53,836 bases of DNA, from positions 1 through 53,836 of the forward strand of contig CATZDY010000003.1 in assembly GCA_958417755.1 (NCBI GenBank), in the 5' to 3' direction. A model generated the notes under the pieces. The model was not told the DNA's origin, did no database searches, and was given only the letters and a program-made list of their open reading frames with translations. The position numbers and the translations under genes are program-made. This stretch comes from an uncultured Peptococcaceae bacterium. GTDB lineage: Bacteria > Bacillota > Desulfotomaculia > Desulfotomaculales > Desulfocucumaceae. Of this stretch, positions 43,672 to 51,490 are shown piece by piece. Each line of letters opens with the position of its first letter. Position 1 is the stretch's first letter.

Positions 43672-45078
43672 TTAATTATGGGGAAAACGAATTTGAAAAG
43701 TTGTTCCATACGCAAGTACGCTGGATACGGAAATTGTACCTTTGTGAAGTTCCACAATATTCTTGGCAATGGCTAGCCCTAAACCCGTTCCCTCTGGCTG
43801 CTGCTCTGTATTTGTTCCCCGATAATACCGCTGAAAGAGTTTACTGCTTTCCTCTACAGTCATTCCTTTTCCATTATCAGCCACAACAATTTGCAGCATA
43901 TGGTCAGACATAGAAAATTGCAGGTTAATCTCTGTGTTTGTATCCCCATGCACAAAGTCGTTGATGATTAAATTTTGAAAAGCTCTCCACAAAAGCTTTG
44001 GGTCAAACACAAACAAGATTGTTTCTCTTGTGCTTTCAAAATGAATGGTTCGTCTTTCATATTGGGGATTGTTCAAAATATCAATCACCAATTCTTTTAA
44101 AAAGCGGACAAGATTTTGTTCCTGGCAATGGATAGGAACCATGTTGTTTTCTAAGAGATAGGTTAATTTTAAATCATCAAGCAGGGTTTCCATATGGGCA
44201 ACATTTTTTAACATAATTTGGGCATACCTTTTGCATTGTTCAGCAGTCTTTACAGTATCATCAGATAGAATCTCAGCATATCCTTTGATAGGAGACAAAG
44301 GTGTTTTCAAATCATGGGTAATGTTTGCAATCCATTCTTCCCGCATTTTTTCCGTTTGTTCCCGTAATTTGTCACTTGCTTTGATTTCCGCATTTAATGT
44401 ATTCAAGCTGTCATATATGTCCCCAAAAGCTCCATGATTTTGGACGGGTAGATAACAGCGTTTTGCAATATCTTGCATAGATGCCGTTAAACGTCTCACC
44501 GCCTGGGTTGTCCAAAGCCCATATACAAATCCTGCCATGAGGATCACAAGAAACAGCAGGGCAACAAAAGCAATGATAATTGTTTTTCCCCCTGAAAACC
44601 TGGCTCCATTCAAATACATCGTAACTTTTTTGATTTCCATAGGGAAATACAGGATATAAACGTAATTATTTCCTTGGTGGGTAACTTCTCCACAAAAAAA
44701 ACTGGTTTCGCCATTCTGACAATGCTCTATTTGGTAAAGCTGCCCTGTATTGGCATCATGCTGGTTTACCTGTTCAAATTTCCCATAGCTAAATACTTCA
44801 TGTCCCCCATAATCGAAAATACGCAACCCCAACTTGTTATCCTGCAATAACTTTATACCAGCTTGTTTTACCTGGGGTTTATCAGCAATAAAAATAATTT
44901 GTTCTTTAAAATTCTCTGTAAATGTTTTGGGCCAGTCGCTTCTGACAATTATACCATCCGGCTTTTGCACAGTAATCAATAAAAAGAAAAGACCCATTGC
45001 TGCCATAATCGCCCCAAGCAGCAATAAGAAGAAAATCAGGTAAATATGAAAAATAGTGCGAAATCCAGATTTCTTCAT
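43672..45078 (-). CDS. Sensor histidine kinase
   Basis: A 468-residue membrane kinase with TM1 (about 9-35), an extracytoplasmic sensor (about 36-165), TM2 (about 168-190), HAMP (about 190-242), HisKA with WIANITHDLKTPLSPIKGYAE (about 265), and HATPase_c (about 375-465; NLIINDFVHGD, DNGKGM, GTGLGLAIAKNIVELH). Autophosphorylates on the His of THDLKTP and passes phosphate to the adjacent response regulator, whose TAA directly abuts this ATG. Kinases of this type next to FtsX transporters often sense antibiotics through the transporter. Confidence 0.95.
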   Translation of the reverse strand: MKKSGFRTIFHIYLIFFLLLLGAIMAAMGLFFLLITVQKPDGIIVRSDWPKTFTENFKEQIIFIADKPQVKQAGIKLLQDNKLGLRIFDYGGHEVFSYGKFEQVNQHDANTGQLYQIEHCQNGETSFFCGEVTHQGNNYVYILYFPMEIKKVTMYLNGARFSGGKTIIIAFVALLFLVILMAGFVYGLWTTQAVRRLTASMQDIAKRCYLPVQNHGAFGDIYDSLNTLNAEIKASDKLREQTEKMREEWIANITHDLKTPLSPIKGYAEILSDDTVKTAEQCKRYAQIMLKNVAHMETLLDDLKLTYLLENNMVPIHCQEQNLVRFLKELVIDILNNPQYERRTIHFESTRETILFVFDPKLLWRAFQNLIINDFVHGDTNTEINLQFSMSDHMLQIVVADNGKGMTVEESSKLFQRYYRGTNTEQQPEGTGLGLAIAKNIVELHKGTISVSSVLAYGTTFQIRFPHN

Positions 45079-45783
45079 TTAATCAATCCTTTTCTTTAAC
45101 TTATAACCCAAGCCTTTGACTGTAATAAGATGCTGAGGATTTGAGGGGCTATCTTCTATCTTTTCGCGGATATGGCGAATATGAACCATAATGGTATTAT
45201 CACAAATGCTGCTGTATTCCCCCCAAACCTGTTCATAAAGACGTTCTTTGCTGATAATTCTATCAGCATTTTCCATGAGATAGGATAAAAGCAGAAATTC
45301 ACGTCCAGTTAGACTAATTTCTTTACCTGCTTTATAAACTCGGCAGCTCTCTTTATCAAGGGAAAGAGAACCAGCTGTTAAAATATTTCTATTGTCTAGT
45401 TGGAGGGTAGTTTGGTATTGCTGACGGCGTAGCTGGGCTTTGATACGAAAAACCATTTCCCGGGGGCTAAATGGTTTGGTGATATAATCATCGCCTCCAC
45501 AGGAAAGACCTAGGATTTTATCAATATCATCATTTTTAGAAGAAAGAAACAGGATGGAACAAAAGGAAAATTCCCGTATTTTTTGACATACTTCAATCCC
45601 ATCAATATCTGGAAGCATCATATCCAATACAATCACATCAGGTTGAAATTCCCGGCAAAGTTGTAATGCTTCTAAACCTGTATATGCTTTTTGAATGACT
45701 TGAAACCCATTTTGTCGCAAAACTTCTTCTATCAAGTCAACAATATCCTGTTCATCATCTACCAACAAGATTTTATGATTCAT
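45079..45783 (-). CDS. OmpR-family response regulator
   Basis: Start ATG 45783, seven bases after AAGGA (the frame runs on upstream without support). The 234-residue protein has a receiver domain (about 1-120, ILLVDDEQD, phospho-acceptor Asp in VLDMMLPDIDG, KPFSPREMVFR) and a winged-helix output domain (about 135-232, LTGREFLLLSYLMENADRII, NTIMVHIRHIREKIED, VKGLGYKL). Directly followed by its kinase. Likely controls itself and the downstream ABC exporter. A hairpin with T run lies 125 bp ahead of the start. Confidence 0.95.
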   Translation of the reverse strand: MNHKILLVDDEQDIVDLIEEVLRQNGFQVIQKAYTGLEALQLCREFQPDVIVLDMMLPDIDGIEVCQKIREFSFCSILFLSSKNDDIDKILGLSCGGDDYITKPFSPREMVFRIKAQLRRQQYQTTLQLDNRNILTAGSLSLDKESCRVYKAGKEISLTGREFLLLSYLMENADRIISKERLYEQVWGEYSSICDNTIMVHIRHIREKIEDSPSNPQHLITVKGLGYKLKKRID

Positions 45784-45907
45784 TTTATCATCCTTTTTCT
45801 TTTTCATTCTATCAATAGCACTCTTTTCTCCGCACATCATCATACTACACTGAAATGATACGCTGTAAGAATTTCTATCTTCAATGACCTTCCTATAAAA
45901 AAGGGCA

Positions 45908-45952
45908 TAAAAAAAGCCTTTATTTTTAAGCACCTTAAGAATATAGAGGCTT
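45908..45952 (-). terminator. Terminator-like hairpin in the response-regulator leader
   Basis: Minus-strand stem AAGCCTCTATATTCTTAAG/CTTAAAAATAAAGGCTT (a few mismatches, 3-base loop GTG) followed by TTTTTATG. No minus-strand gene lies upstream, so it would cut the leader transcript of the regulator operon: a candidate attenuator. Confidence 0.5.
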
Positions 45953-46056
45953 ATACGTCCAAGGCTCAAATAAAAATTCTCTGCCCTTGATGAAAGTATG
46001 CCTATTTCCTTCCTATTCCATCATCTGCTTTTAGCATAATATCAATATATAAAGTT

Positions 46057-46075
46057 TATAGTAATATATACTATA
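46057..46075. promoter_or_regulatory. Perfect inverted repeat operator between divergent genes
   Basis: TATAGTA-ATATA-TACTATA, 7-bp perfect arms, between the minus-strand regulator operon and the plus-strand GNAT gene. A second dyad CCACA...TGTGG (46079-46094) follows, then an extended -10 TGGTATACT at 46092-46100 on the plus strand. The remainder of the 605-bp gap (45784-46388) holds no gene I can support. Confidence 0.5.
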
Positions 46076-46388
46076 GAAACCACACATATTGTGGTATACT
46101 GTTGTTAAATTGATTAACCATTGTATTACTACCAAGGAATCTCTGGTGACTAGCCAGCAATTTAAATTCCATTATTATCTAAATATCTTTAAATTTATAT
46201 ATTTTTCCTTTATAATCAAGTGCCACAGGTGGATGGGTTTATGGTTTTGCTTGTGTCATTTATCCCATATAGCAAAAATCGTATCAGCCCATGTATCTTC
46301 CTAGTAAAATGTATCTTCGAAAGTGAGGCTATTCCTCCTACCTTAATATTAATCTCTACCTCCTCTGGGGCACAGAACGGAGTGAATC

Positions 46389-47243
46389 ATGAAAATCATA
46401 AAAGCAACCTTTAAAGAAATAGATAACATAAAAGATATTATGAATACAACCATTCAAACAATTTATCCTCATTTCTATCCTCAAGAAGTGGTTACATATT
46501 TTTTAGAATATCATACTAACAAGAAGCTGATCAAAGAATTGGCGGATGGCAATATTTATTTGTTTGTTGAAAACGAAGAATTCGTGGGCACTGGTAGTGT
46601 TGAAAACAATCACATCAGCAAAGTATTTGTCCTCCCGCAACATCAGGGGAAAGGCTTTGGCTCTTTGATCATGCAGTTTCTAGAAACACTGGTTGCCAAA
46701 GAAGAATACCAGCATGCAGTGTTAGATGCCTCTTTGCCTGCCTATTCTTTTTACGCAAAGCGAGGGTACAAACCCACAGATTACCACCAAATCCCCACTG
46801 CAAATCAAGGAATACTCTGTTATCATGTAATGAAAAAAATTTTACCACACCCCCTGAAGCAAAAAATCTGGTATCATGATAAAGTTTTTAGTGGCAGATT
46901 TAACACTGGGGATGAGGAAGTATCCCGGCATACGGTTTTCCACTATTCACAATTGGAAGATACTGTTTGGGCTGTCTATGGAGGGGGTAAAATTTTAAAG
47001 GGTTTGATATTAGGACAAGTCCTGGGGAACGGAAATTTGAAATTCACGTATCAGCATATAAATACAAAGAACGAAGTGCGCATAGGAAAGGGATATGGGC
47101 AAACAAAAGTCCTTTCTGATGGGAGATTGCGTATATTGGCCACCTGGAAAAGCATTGATCCAGAAAACTTGCAGGGCCAGTTTGTGATTGAAGAAAAAAA
47201 GAAAAATGCAACCTTCAAAAGACCAAAACATATTGTATCTTAA
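46389..47243 (+). CDS. GNAT acetyltransferase fused to a lipocalin-like domain
   Basis: A 284-residue two-part protein. Residues 1-150 are a GNAT N-acetyltransferase with the acetyl-CoA loop VFVLPQHQGKGFGSLIMQFL (about 79-98) and the C-terminal FYAKRGYKPTDY. Residues 160-275 resemble the stand-alone beta-barrel proteins often named 'N-acetylglutamate synthase' (WYHDKVFSGRFNTGDEEVSR, VFHYSQLEDTVWAVYGGGKI, LKGLILGQVLGNGNL, DGRLRILATWK). The two are rarely combined. Substrate unknown. It has a long leader (about 290 bases) after the promoter at 46092. Confidence 0.85.
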   Translation: MKIIKATFKEIDNIKDIMNTTIQTIYPHFYPQEVVTYFLEYHTNKKLIKELADGNIYLFVENEEFVGTGSVENNHISKVFVLPQHQGKGFGSLIMQFLETLVAKEEYQHAVLDASLPAYSFYAKRGYKPTDYHQIPTANQGILCYHVMKKILPHPLKQKIWYHDKVFSGRFNTGDEEVSRHTVFHYSQLEDTVWAVYGGGKILKGLILGQVLGNGNLKFTYQHINTKNEVRIGKGYGQTKVLSDGRLRILATWKSIDPENLQGQFVIEEKKKNATFKRPKHIVS

Positions 47244-47296
47244 AGCAGCGTTCAATAACAATTAGGAAACTTTTATTTCTTGGTGGGCATCCTAAG

Positions 47297-47330
47297 AAAA
47301 GGACGCTGGAAAAAATTCCTGCGCCCTTTT
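47297..47330. terminator. Terminator between convergent genes
   Basis: Stem AAAAGG-A-CGC/GCG-C-CCTTTT (one mismatch), 14-base loop. T run on plus (CCCTTTTATG). Confidence 0.6.
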
Positions 47331-47381
47331 ATGTTCCTATACACCAATTACAAACTAACTTGTTGCCTCACAAACAAAACT

Positions 47382-48341
47382 TTAATCATCAAAGTCACTA
47401 TCCCATTCCAGTATATTTCCTGTCACAGCATCAATCTCAAATTCATATTCCCAACCGTCTTTATACAGCTCTCCTTCATAAATTGCTCGACCGTCATCCC
47501 AGTCCAAATGACACTTTTTCACCACTGCCCCAGGGACTTGTTTCAAGGCAATTTGTTTGGCTTTTTCCAAACCAATGTCTTGTTGGCCAGATGGATTGGT
47601 GACTTGATTTGGCTGCTTTGAAGACTTCCACTCATCTTTATGGGAATTGCTTTTCAGCACATTTCCGGTGCGGGCATCCAGAAAAACTTCGTATTCCATT
47701 CCGTTTTGATAGAGTTCCACTTCATACACATAGGTTTGGCCTTCGCGATCCAAATCCACGTCTGTCACTGTTCCCTTGGGTACCTCTTTTTTGGCAAGCT
47801 CTATTGCTTTTTCATAGGAGATGAGATCAGCTGTATCTGTTTTTGCAGGCATTGTTCCCACCTGAATATCCCGTTCTAAAATTTTACCAGTCTGGGGATG
47901 TATGGTATACTCCCCGTAATATGTGTTGGTTTTAAAACGAACTTTATATTCCTGTAAACCATCATCTGCATCCAAAGCAACAGATAGGATCTCTGCTTTT
48001 GGTAACTCCTTGGTCACAACTTTTTGCGCTTCTGCTGTTGTGAGAGTAACAGTAGCAGAACCCCTTTGATCTAAAAGATCACTATCAAAGGCAATGACCT
48101 TTTTGGTTAGCTTGCTGATTTTTACCTCATACTTTTCTTGTTTATCTTTGTTATAAAATTTAACTTCATAGTGATTGTCATCATTTTCTGTCTGGTAATG
48201 GATAGTGCCAGAAGGAACATATTGCTTGGCCATGGTCTCTGCCTGGGCTGCTGTGAAGGAAGCGGCAAAGGCTTGTACAGAAATCATGGTCAAAGCCAAA
48301 GCTGCTACCACCATAATAATCACTGTTTTTCTCATTTTCAT
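47382..48341 (-). CDS. Secreted protein with PepSY repeats
   Basis: Start ATG 48341, eight bases after AGGTGA. The 319-residue protein has a signal peptide (about 1-27, VIIMVVAALALTMISVQAFA, cleavage near AFA-AS). Four PepSY-like units follow, each with a helix, then paired strands ending T-G-x-x-L/I: about 28-88, 92-155, 165-235 (EVFLDARTGNVLKSNSHKD) and 245-319 (EFEIDAVTGNILEWDSDFDD). PepSY domains bind or inhibit peptidases and occur with two-component systems. It is 114 bp after the kinase stop on the same strand, so probably controlled by that pair and working at the cell surface. Confidence 0.9.
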   Translation of the reverse strand: MKMRKTVIIMVVAALALTMISVQAFAASFTAAQAETMAKQYVPSGTIHYQTENDDNHYEVKFYNKDKQEKYEVKISKLTKKVIAFDSDLLDQRGSATVTLTTAEAQKVVTKELPKAEILSVALDADDGLQEYKVRFKTNTYYGEYTIHPQTGKILERDIQVGTMPAKTDTADLISYEKAIELAKKEVPKGTVTDVDLDREGQTYVYEVELYQNGMEYEVFLDARTGNVLKSNSHKDEWKSSKQPNQVTNPSGQQDIGLEKAKQIALKQVPGAVVKKCHLDWDDGRAIYEGELYKDGWEYEFEIDAVTGNILEWDSDFDD

Positions 48342-48454
48342 AAAAACTATCACCTTCCCTTTTCCATGGATGCTCTTCACCCTATCTTGATATTTTCTAT
48401 TCCTATCATAGGCAGCAAACATTAAAATTTCATTAAAAATAAGGGAAGCCTCCA

Positions 48455-49810
48455 TTATTTTTCTTGCTGATATCTGGGCAAAGTAACAACAAACATACTA
48501 CCTTCCCCTAAAACACTCTGCACCTCAATGGTGCCGCCATGCTCCTTCACAATCCACTGGACCATGGAAAGCCCCAATCCTGTTCCCTCTGTATGCCGAG
48601 AGGATTCAACTCGATAAAAACGATTCCAGATTTTATCCAATTCTTTGGCAGGGATACCAATACCAGTATCTGCAATGGACAGGTGGATCCCATCCTCCCT
48701 TTGGGACAATTGCAAAGTAACACTGCCCCCTGGCTTATTATAATCAAGGGCATTGTGGATGAGATTGGTTAATAAACGCATCAATAAAGTCTCGTCCCCC
48801 ACCAAAATGATATGAGGCTCCAATTTCATCTGCAAGGTAATTCCTAGCTCCTGGGCAAAGTCTTGTATTTCCAAAACAACCATTTCACAGATTTCACTCA
48901 GATTGACTTGCTCCCAATGGGGCTGAAATTTACCATTTTCCGCCCTGACCAACAACAAAAGCTGGGCAATAATATCATGCATTTTCTGACCCTGTTTGAG
49001 GATAGAACGCACACATGCCTCTTGTTCCTTTTCATCCCCCAGCTGCTCCAACAGATATTCGCATTGGGCAATGATAATGGCTGTGGGGGTACGCAGCTCA
49101 TGGGAAACATCCGCTGTAAACTGCCGTTCATTTTCAAAGGAAGCCTGCAAACGGGCCAACATCACATTCATGGCATGCCCCAACCGGGAGAGCTCATCCC
49201 CTGACCTATCATCCGAAATCCGTAAAGAAAGATCATTGCCCGAAGTAATGGCCTTGGCTGTTTCCGCCATTTTACCCACAGGAGAAAAGGCGCGTTTGGT
49301 TATCCAATACCCTCCCCCCATGGCCACCAACACAAATACTGGTACGCCCACCAAAGCCAGCAACAACATATTTCTCATGGTTTCCAAGGTTCCGGACATG
49401 GAAATTACCCCCCGTACCCAGAACCCTGTCTCCCCCTGTACTGCATACAAATCATGCACCATCCATTTTTCCTGGCCATTATCTACAACCTTCACCACTT
49501 GATCTTCCAACAATGAATCCACCTGAATCCCTCGGTTGACCCGGGGAGTTAGCAAGCGACCATTGGTATCATAAAGGAAAATAGAAACCCCATCACGATA
49601 ATAGTCTATATGATCATCATCCAATTCTCCATGTTCAAAATCCGCTACTTTTACAACATCAGATACCACATCTTGCAGGGTATCCCGGAGCTGTCGGGAA
49701 AATATTTGGTCAGCAAAGGACAACAAATACCCCAATCCCAAAGCTAGCAAGAATAGCAATAAGCCTGTATACCATAGGGTGACCCGGGCTTTAATCGACA
49801 ATTTTTTCAT
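48455..49810 (-). CDS. Sensor histidine kinase (PepSY-linked)
   Basis: A 451-residue kinase with TM1 (about 9-30), an extracytoplasmic domain (about 31-145), TM2 (about 148-170), HAMP (about 172-225, FSPVGKMAETAKAI), HisKA with FTADVSHELRTPTAIIIAQC (about 240), and HATPase_c (about 335-445; NLIHNALDYN, DTGIGIP, GTGLGLSMVQWIVKEHGG). ATG overlaps the regulator stop (ATGA), so the pair is translationally coupled. Resembles the CzcS/YvrG-type kinases. The downstream secreted PepSY protein is its likely target or modulator. Confidence 0.95.
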   Translation of the reverse strand: MKKLSIKARVTLWYTGLLLFLLALGLGYLLSFADQIFSRQLRDTLQDVVSDVVKVADFEHGELDDDHIDYYRDGVSIFLYDTNGRLLTPRVNRGIQVDSLLEDQVVKVVDNGQEKWMVHDLYAVQGETGFWVRGVISMSGTLETMRNMLLLALVGVPVFVLVAMGGGYWITKRAFSPVGKMAETAKAITSGNDLSLRISDDRSGDELSRLGHAMNVMLARLQASFENERQFTADVSHELRTPTAIIIAQCEYLLEQLGDEKEQEACVRSILKQGQKMHDIIAQLLLLVRAENGKFQPHWEQVNLSEICEMVVLEIQDFAQELGITLQMKLEPHIILVGDETLLMRLLTNLIHNALDYNKPGGSVTLQLSQREDGIHLSIADTGIGIPAKELDKIWNRFYRVESSRHTEGTGLGLSMVQWIVKEHGGTIEVQSVLGEGSMFVVTLPRYQQEK

Positions 49811-50481
49811 GGGCTCTCCTTGAGCATATAGCCCACACCCCGCACCGTGTGAATCAACTTTTGCCCAAAGGGATCGTCGATTTTACGGCGTAAATAACGC
49901 ACATAAACATCCACAATATTGCTTCCCCCAGCAAAATCATAGTCCCACACATGGCTTTCCAGCTGTCCTCGGGATAAAACCATCCCTTTGTGCCGTAATA
50001 AATATTCTAAAACAGCAAACTCTTTGCTGGAAAGGGAAATCTCCTTTCCTGCCCGTTGAACCCTATGGGTAGAAAGCTCCATGGTCAAATCGGCAAGGGC
50101 CAAAATATCAGTTTTATCTTTAGCCCCCCGGCGCAAAAGTACCCGGATGCGGGCCAGCAATTCAGCAAAAGCAAAGGGTTTGGTTAGATAATCATCCGCC
50201 CCTGCGTCCAATCCAGTAACCCGATGCTCTACGCTATCCCTGGCTGTGAGCAACAACACGGGCAACTGATTCCCCCCAGCCCGCAATGCTTGCAATACAG
50301 CCAATCCATCTTTTCCAGGCATTAAGATATCCAAAATGGCTAAATCATAAGGGGTTGTTTGTAAACAATGCAGAGCATCTATTCCATTGCTACAACCATC
50401 CGTGGCATATCCTTCTTCTTTTAAACGCTTTGTCAGTACTGCCAGTAGTTCTGACTCATCTTCTGCCACCAATATCCGCAT
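49807..50481 (-). CDS. OmpR-family response regulator (PepSY-linked)
   Basis: Start ATG 50481, seven bases after GAGGTG. The 224-residue protein has a receiver domain (ILVAEDESE, Asp in LAILDILMPGKDG, LDAGADDYLTKPFAF) and a winged-helix domain (LSSKEFAVLEYLLRHKGMVL, NIVDVYVRYLRRKIDD, VRGVGYML). First gene of the regulator-kinase-PepSY operon. Confidence 0.96.
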   Translation of the reverse strand: MRILVAEDESELLAVLTKRLKEEGYATDGCSNGIDALHCLQTTPYDLAILDILMPGKDGLAVLQALRAGGNQLPVLLLTARDSVEHRVTGLDAGADDYLTKPFAFAELLARIRVLLRRGAKDKTDILALADLTMELSTHRVQRAGKEISLSSKEFAVLEYLLRHKGMVLSRGQLESHVWDYDFAGGSNIVDVYVRYLRRKIDDPFGQKLIHTVRGVGYMLKESP

Positions 50482-51002
50482 CAAGCTCACCTCTTTCCTT
50501 GGGTTCCCCATTCTGTGCATCTGAAATTAGGACTTATATTTTTTCATCAAAGATATACCCAAAATCTTAACATACCTAAGCAAGAAAGAATATTTTCATT
50601 TATAATAACTACCATAGTTATTTATTTTATTATAAAATCTATAATGACATAGGAAAACAACAAAATACGATAAAATACTCATTCTCATACGCTGAAAAAG
50701 GTTATAATAAAAATTGTTTTATTATCAATATAAATCTTTGATACAGATTAATTATAAACAAACAATAGCAAAAAACATTCGTAAGAAGTCACCATATCTA
50801 TTTTTCTTCTCTATAAGAATTCCCTGTATGCTTGTTGATTGGATTGTAAAACTTTTTCTACCATGCCTTTGTTATATTTTTAAAATAAATGGAAGATATC
50901 TTTTTGAAATACCTTATTGGTATTTCATGTTCTGATGGCAAAAAAATTTAAAGCATAAAGGGTAACCAAGGCATTGAACACTGATTGAAAAAGGGGTTTA
51001 GC
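50482..51002. other. AT-rich divergent intergenic region with a perfect dyad
   Basis: No supported gene. Contains ATAACTA-CCA-TAGTTAT at 50605-50621 (one further A-T pair outside), about 125 bp upstream of the regulator start and a possible operator. The rest is long A/T tracts. Confidence 0.5.
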
Positions 51003-51452
51003 ATGATGACAGATGAAGAACAAAGGGAAATTAAGGATTTTGCTTCCACTATTCTTCGCAAATACTTTTGTGACAGTGATGTAGATTTTCTTATTTCTAC
51101 CTTTACTCATGATATTGTCTGGCTAGGGGCAGGAGAATTGCAAAAAGCAGAAGGCGCTGAGGCAGTAAGCAAAGCTTTTTCAGATGCCCGACATGATTTA
51201 ATGACTTGTGAAGTGTTGGATGAAGAATACATCGTCACAGAACAGGCACCTGGTGTTTATCTTTGCGAAGGCCTTAGTTGGCTGCGTTCTCAACAGCCTG
51301 ATACAGTCATGTGTATCCAACAACGGATCACATTTATTTTCCGCCGCGAAAAGGGTGTTTTAAAAACCTCTCACATCCATAACTCCATCCCTTTTTCTTC
51401 TATTCAGCCGGGAGAAATGTTTCCCCTGGAAAGGAAAATTTCCTGCAATTAA
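51003..51452 (+). CDS. NTF2/SnoaL-like sensor domain, split off by frameshift
   Basis: ATG 51003, six bases after AAAAGGGG (a TTG at 50985 is in frame). 149 residues form an NTF2/SnoaL-like cone fold (YFCDSDVDFLISTFTHDIVW, GVYLCEGLSWL, CIQQRITFIFRREKGVLKTS). It ends PGEMFPLERKISCN at TAA 51450-51452. In related sensors this domain continues directly into PAS domains. Here the continuation ENFLQLKSLLYAKEQQIEL is one phase away, starting about 51434. Probably the N-terminal part of the kinase that follows; a single-base change in the AAAGGAAAATTTCC stretch explains the break. Confidence 0.7.
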   Translation: MMTDEEQREIKDFASTILRKYFCDSDVDFLISTFTHDIVWLGAGELQKAEGAEAVSKAFSDARHDLMTCEVLDEEYIVTEQAPGVYLCEGLSWLRSQQPDTVMCIQQRITFIFRREKGVLKTSHIHNSIPFSSIQPGEMFPLERKISCN

Positions 51453-51490
51453 AAAGTCTGTTATATGCAAAAGAACAGCAAATCGAACTT

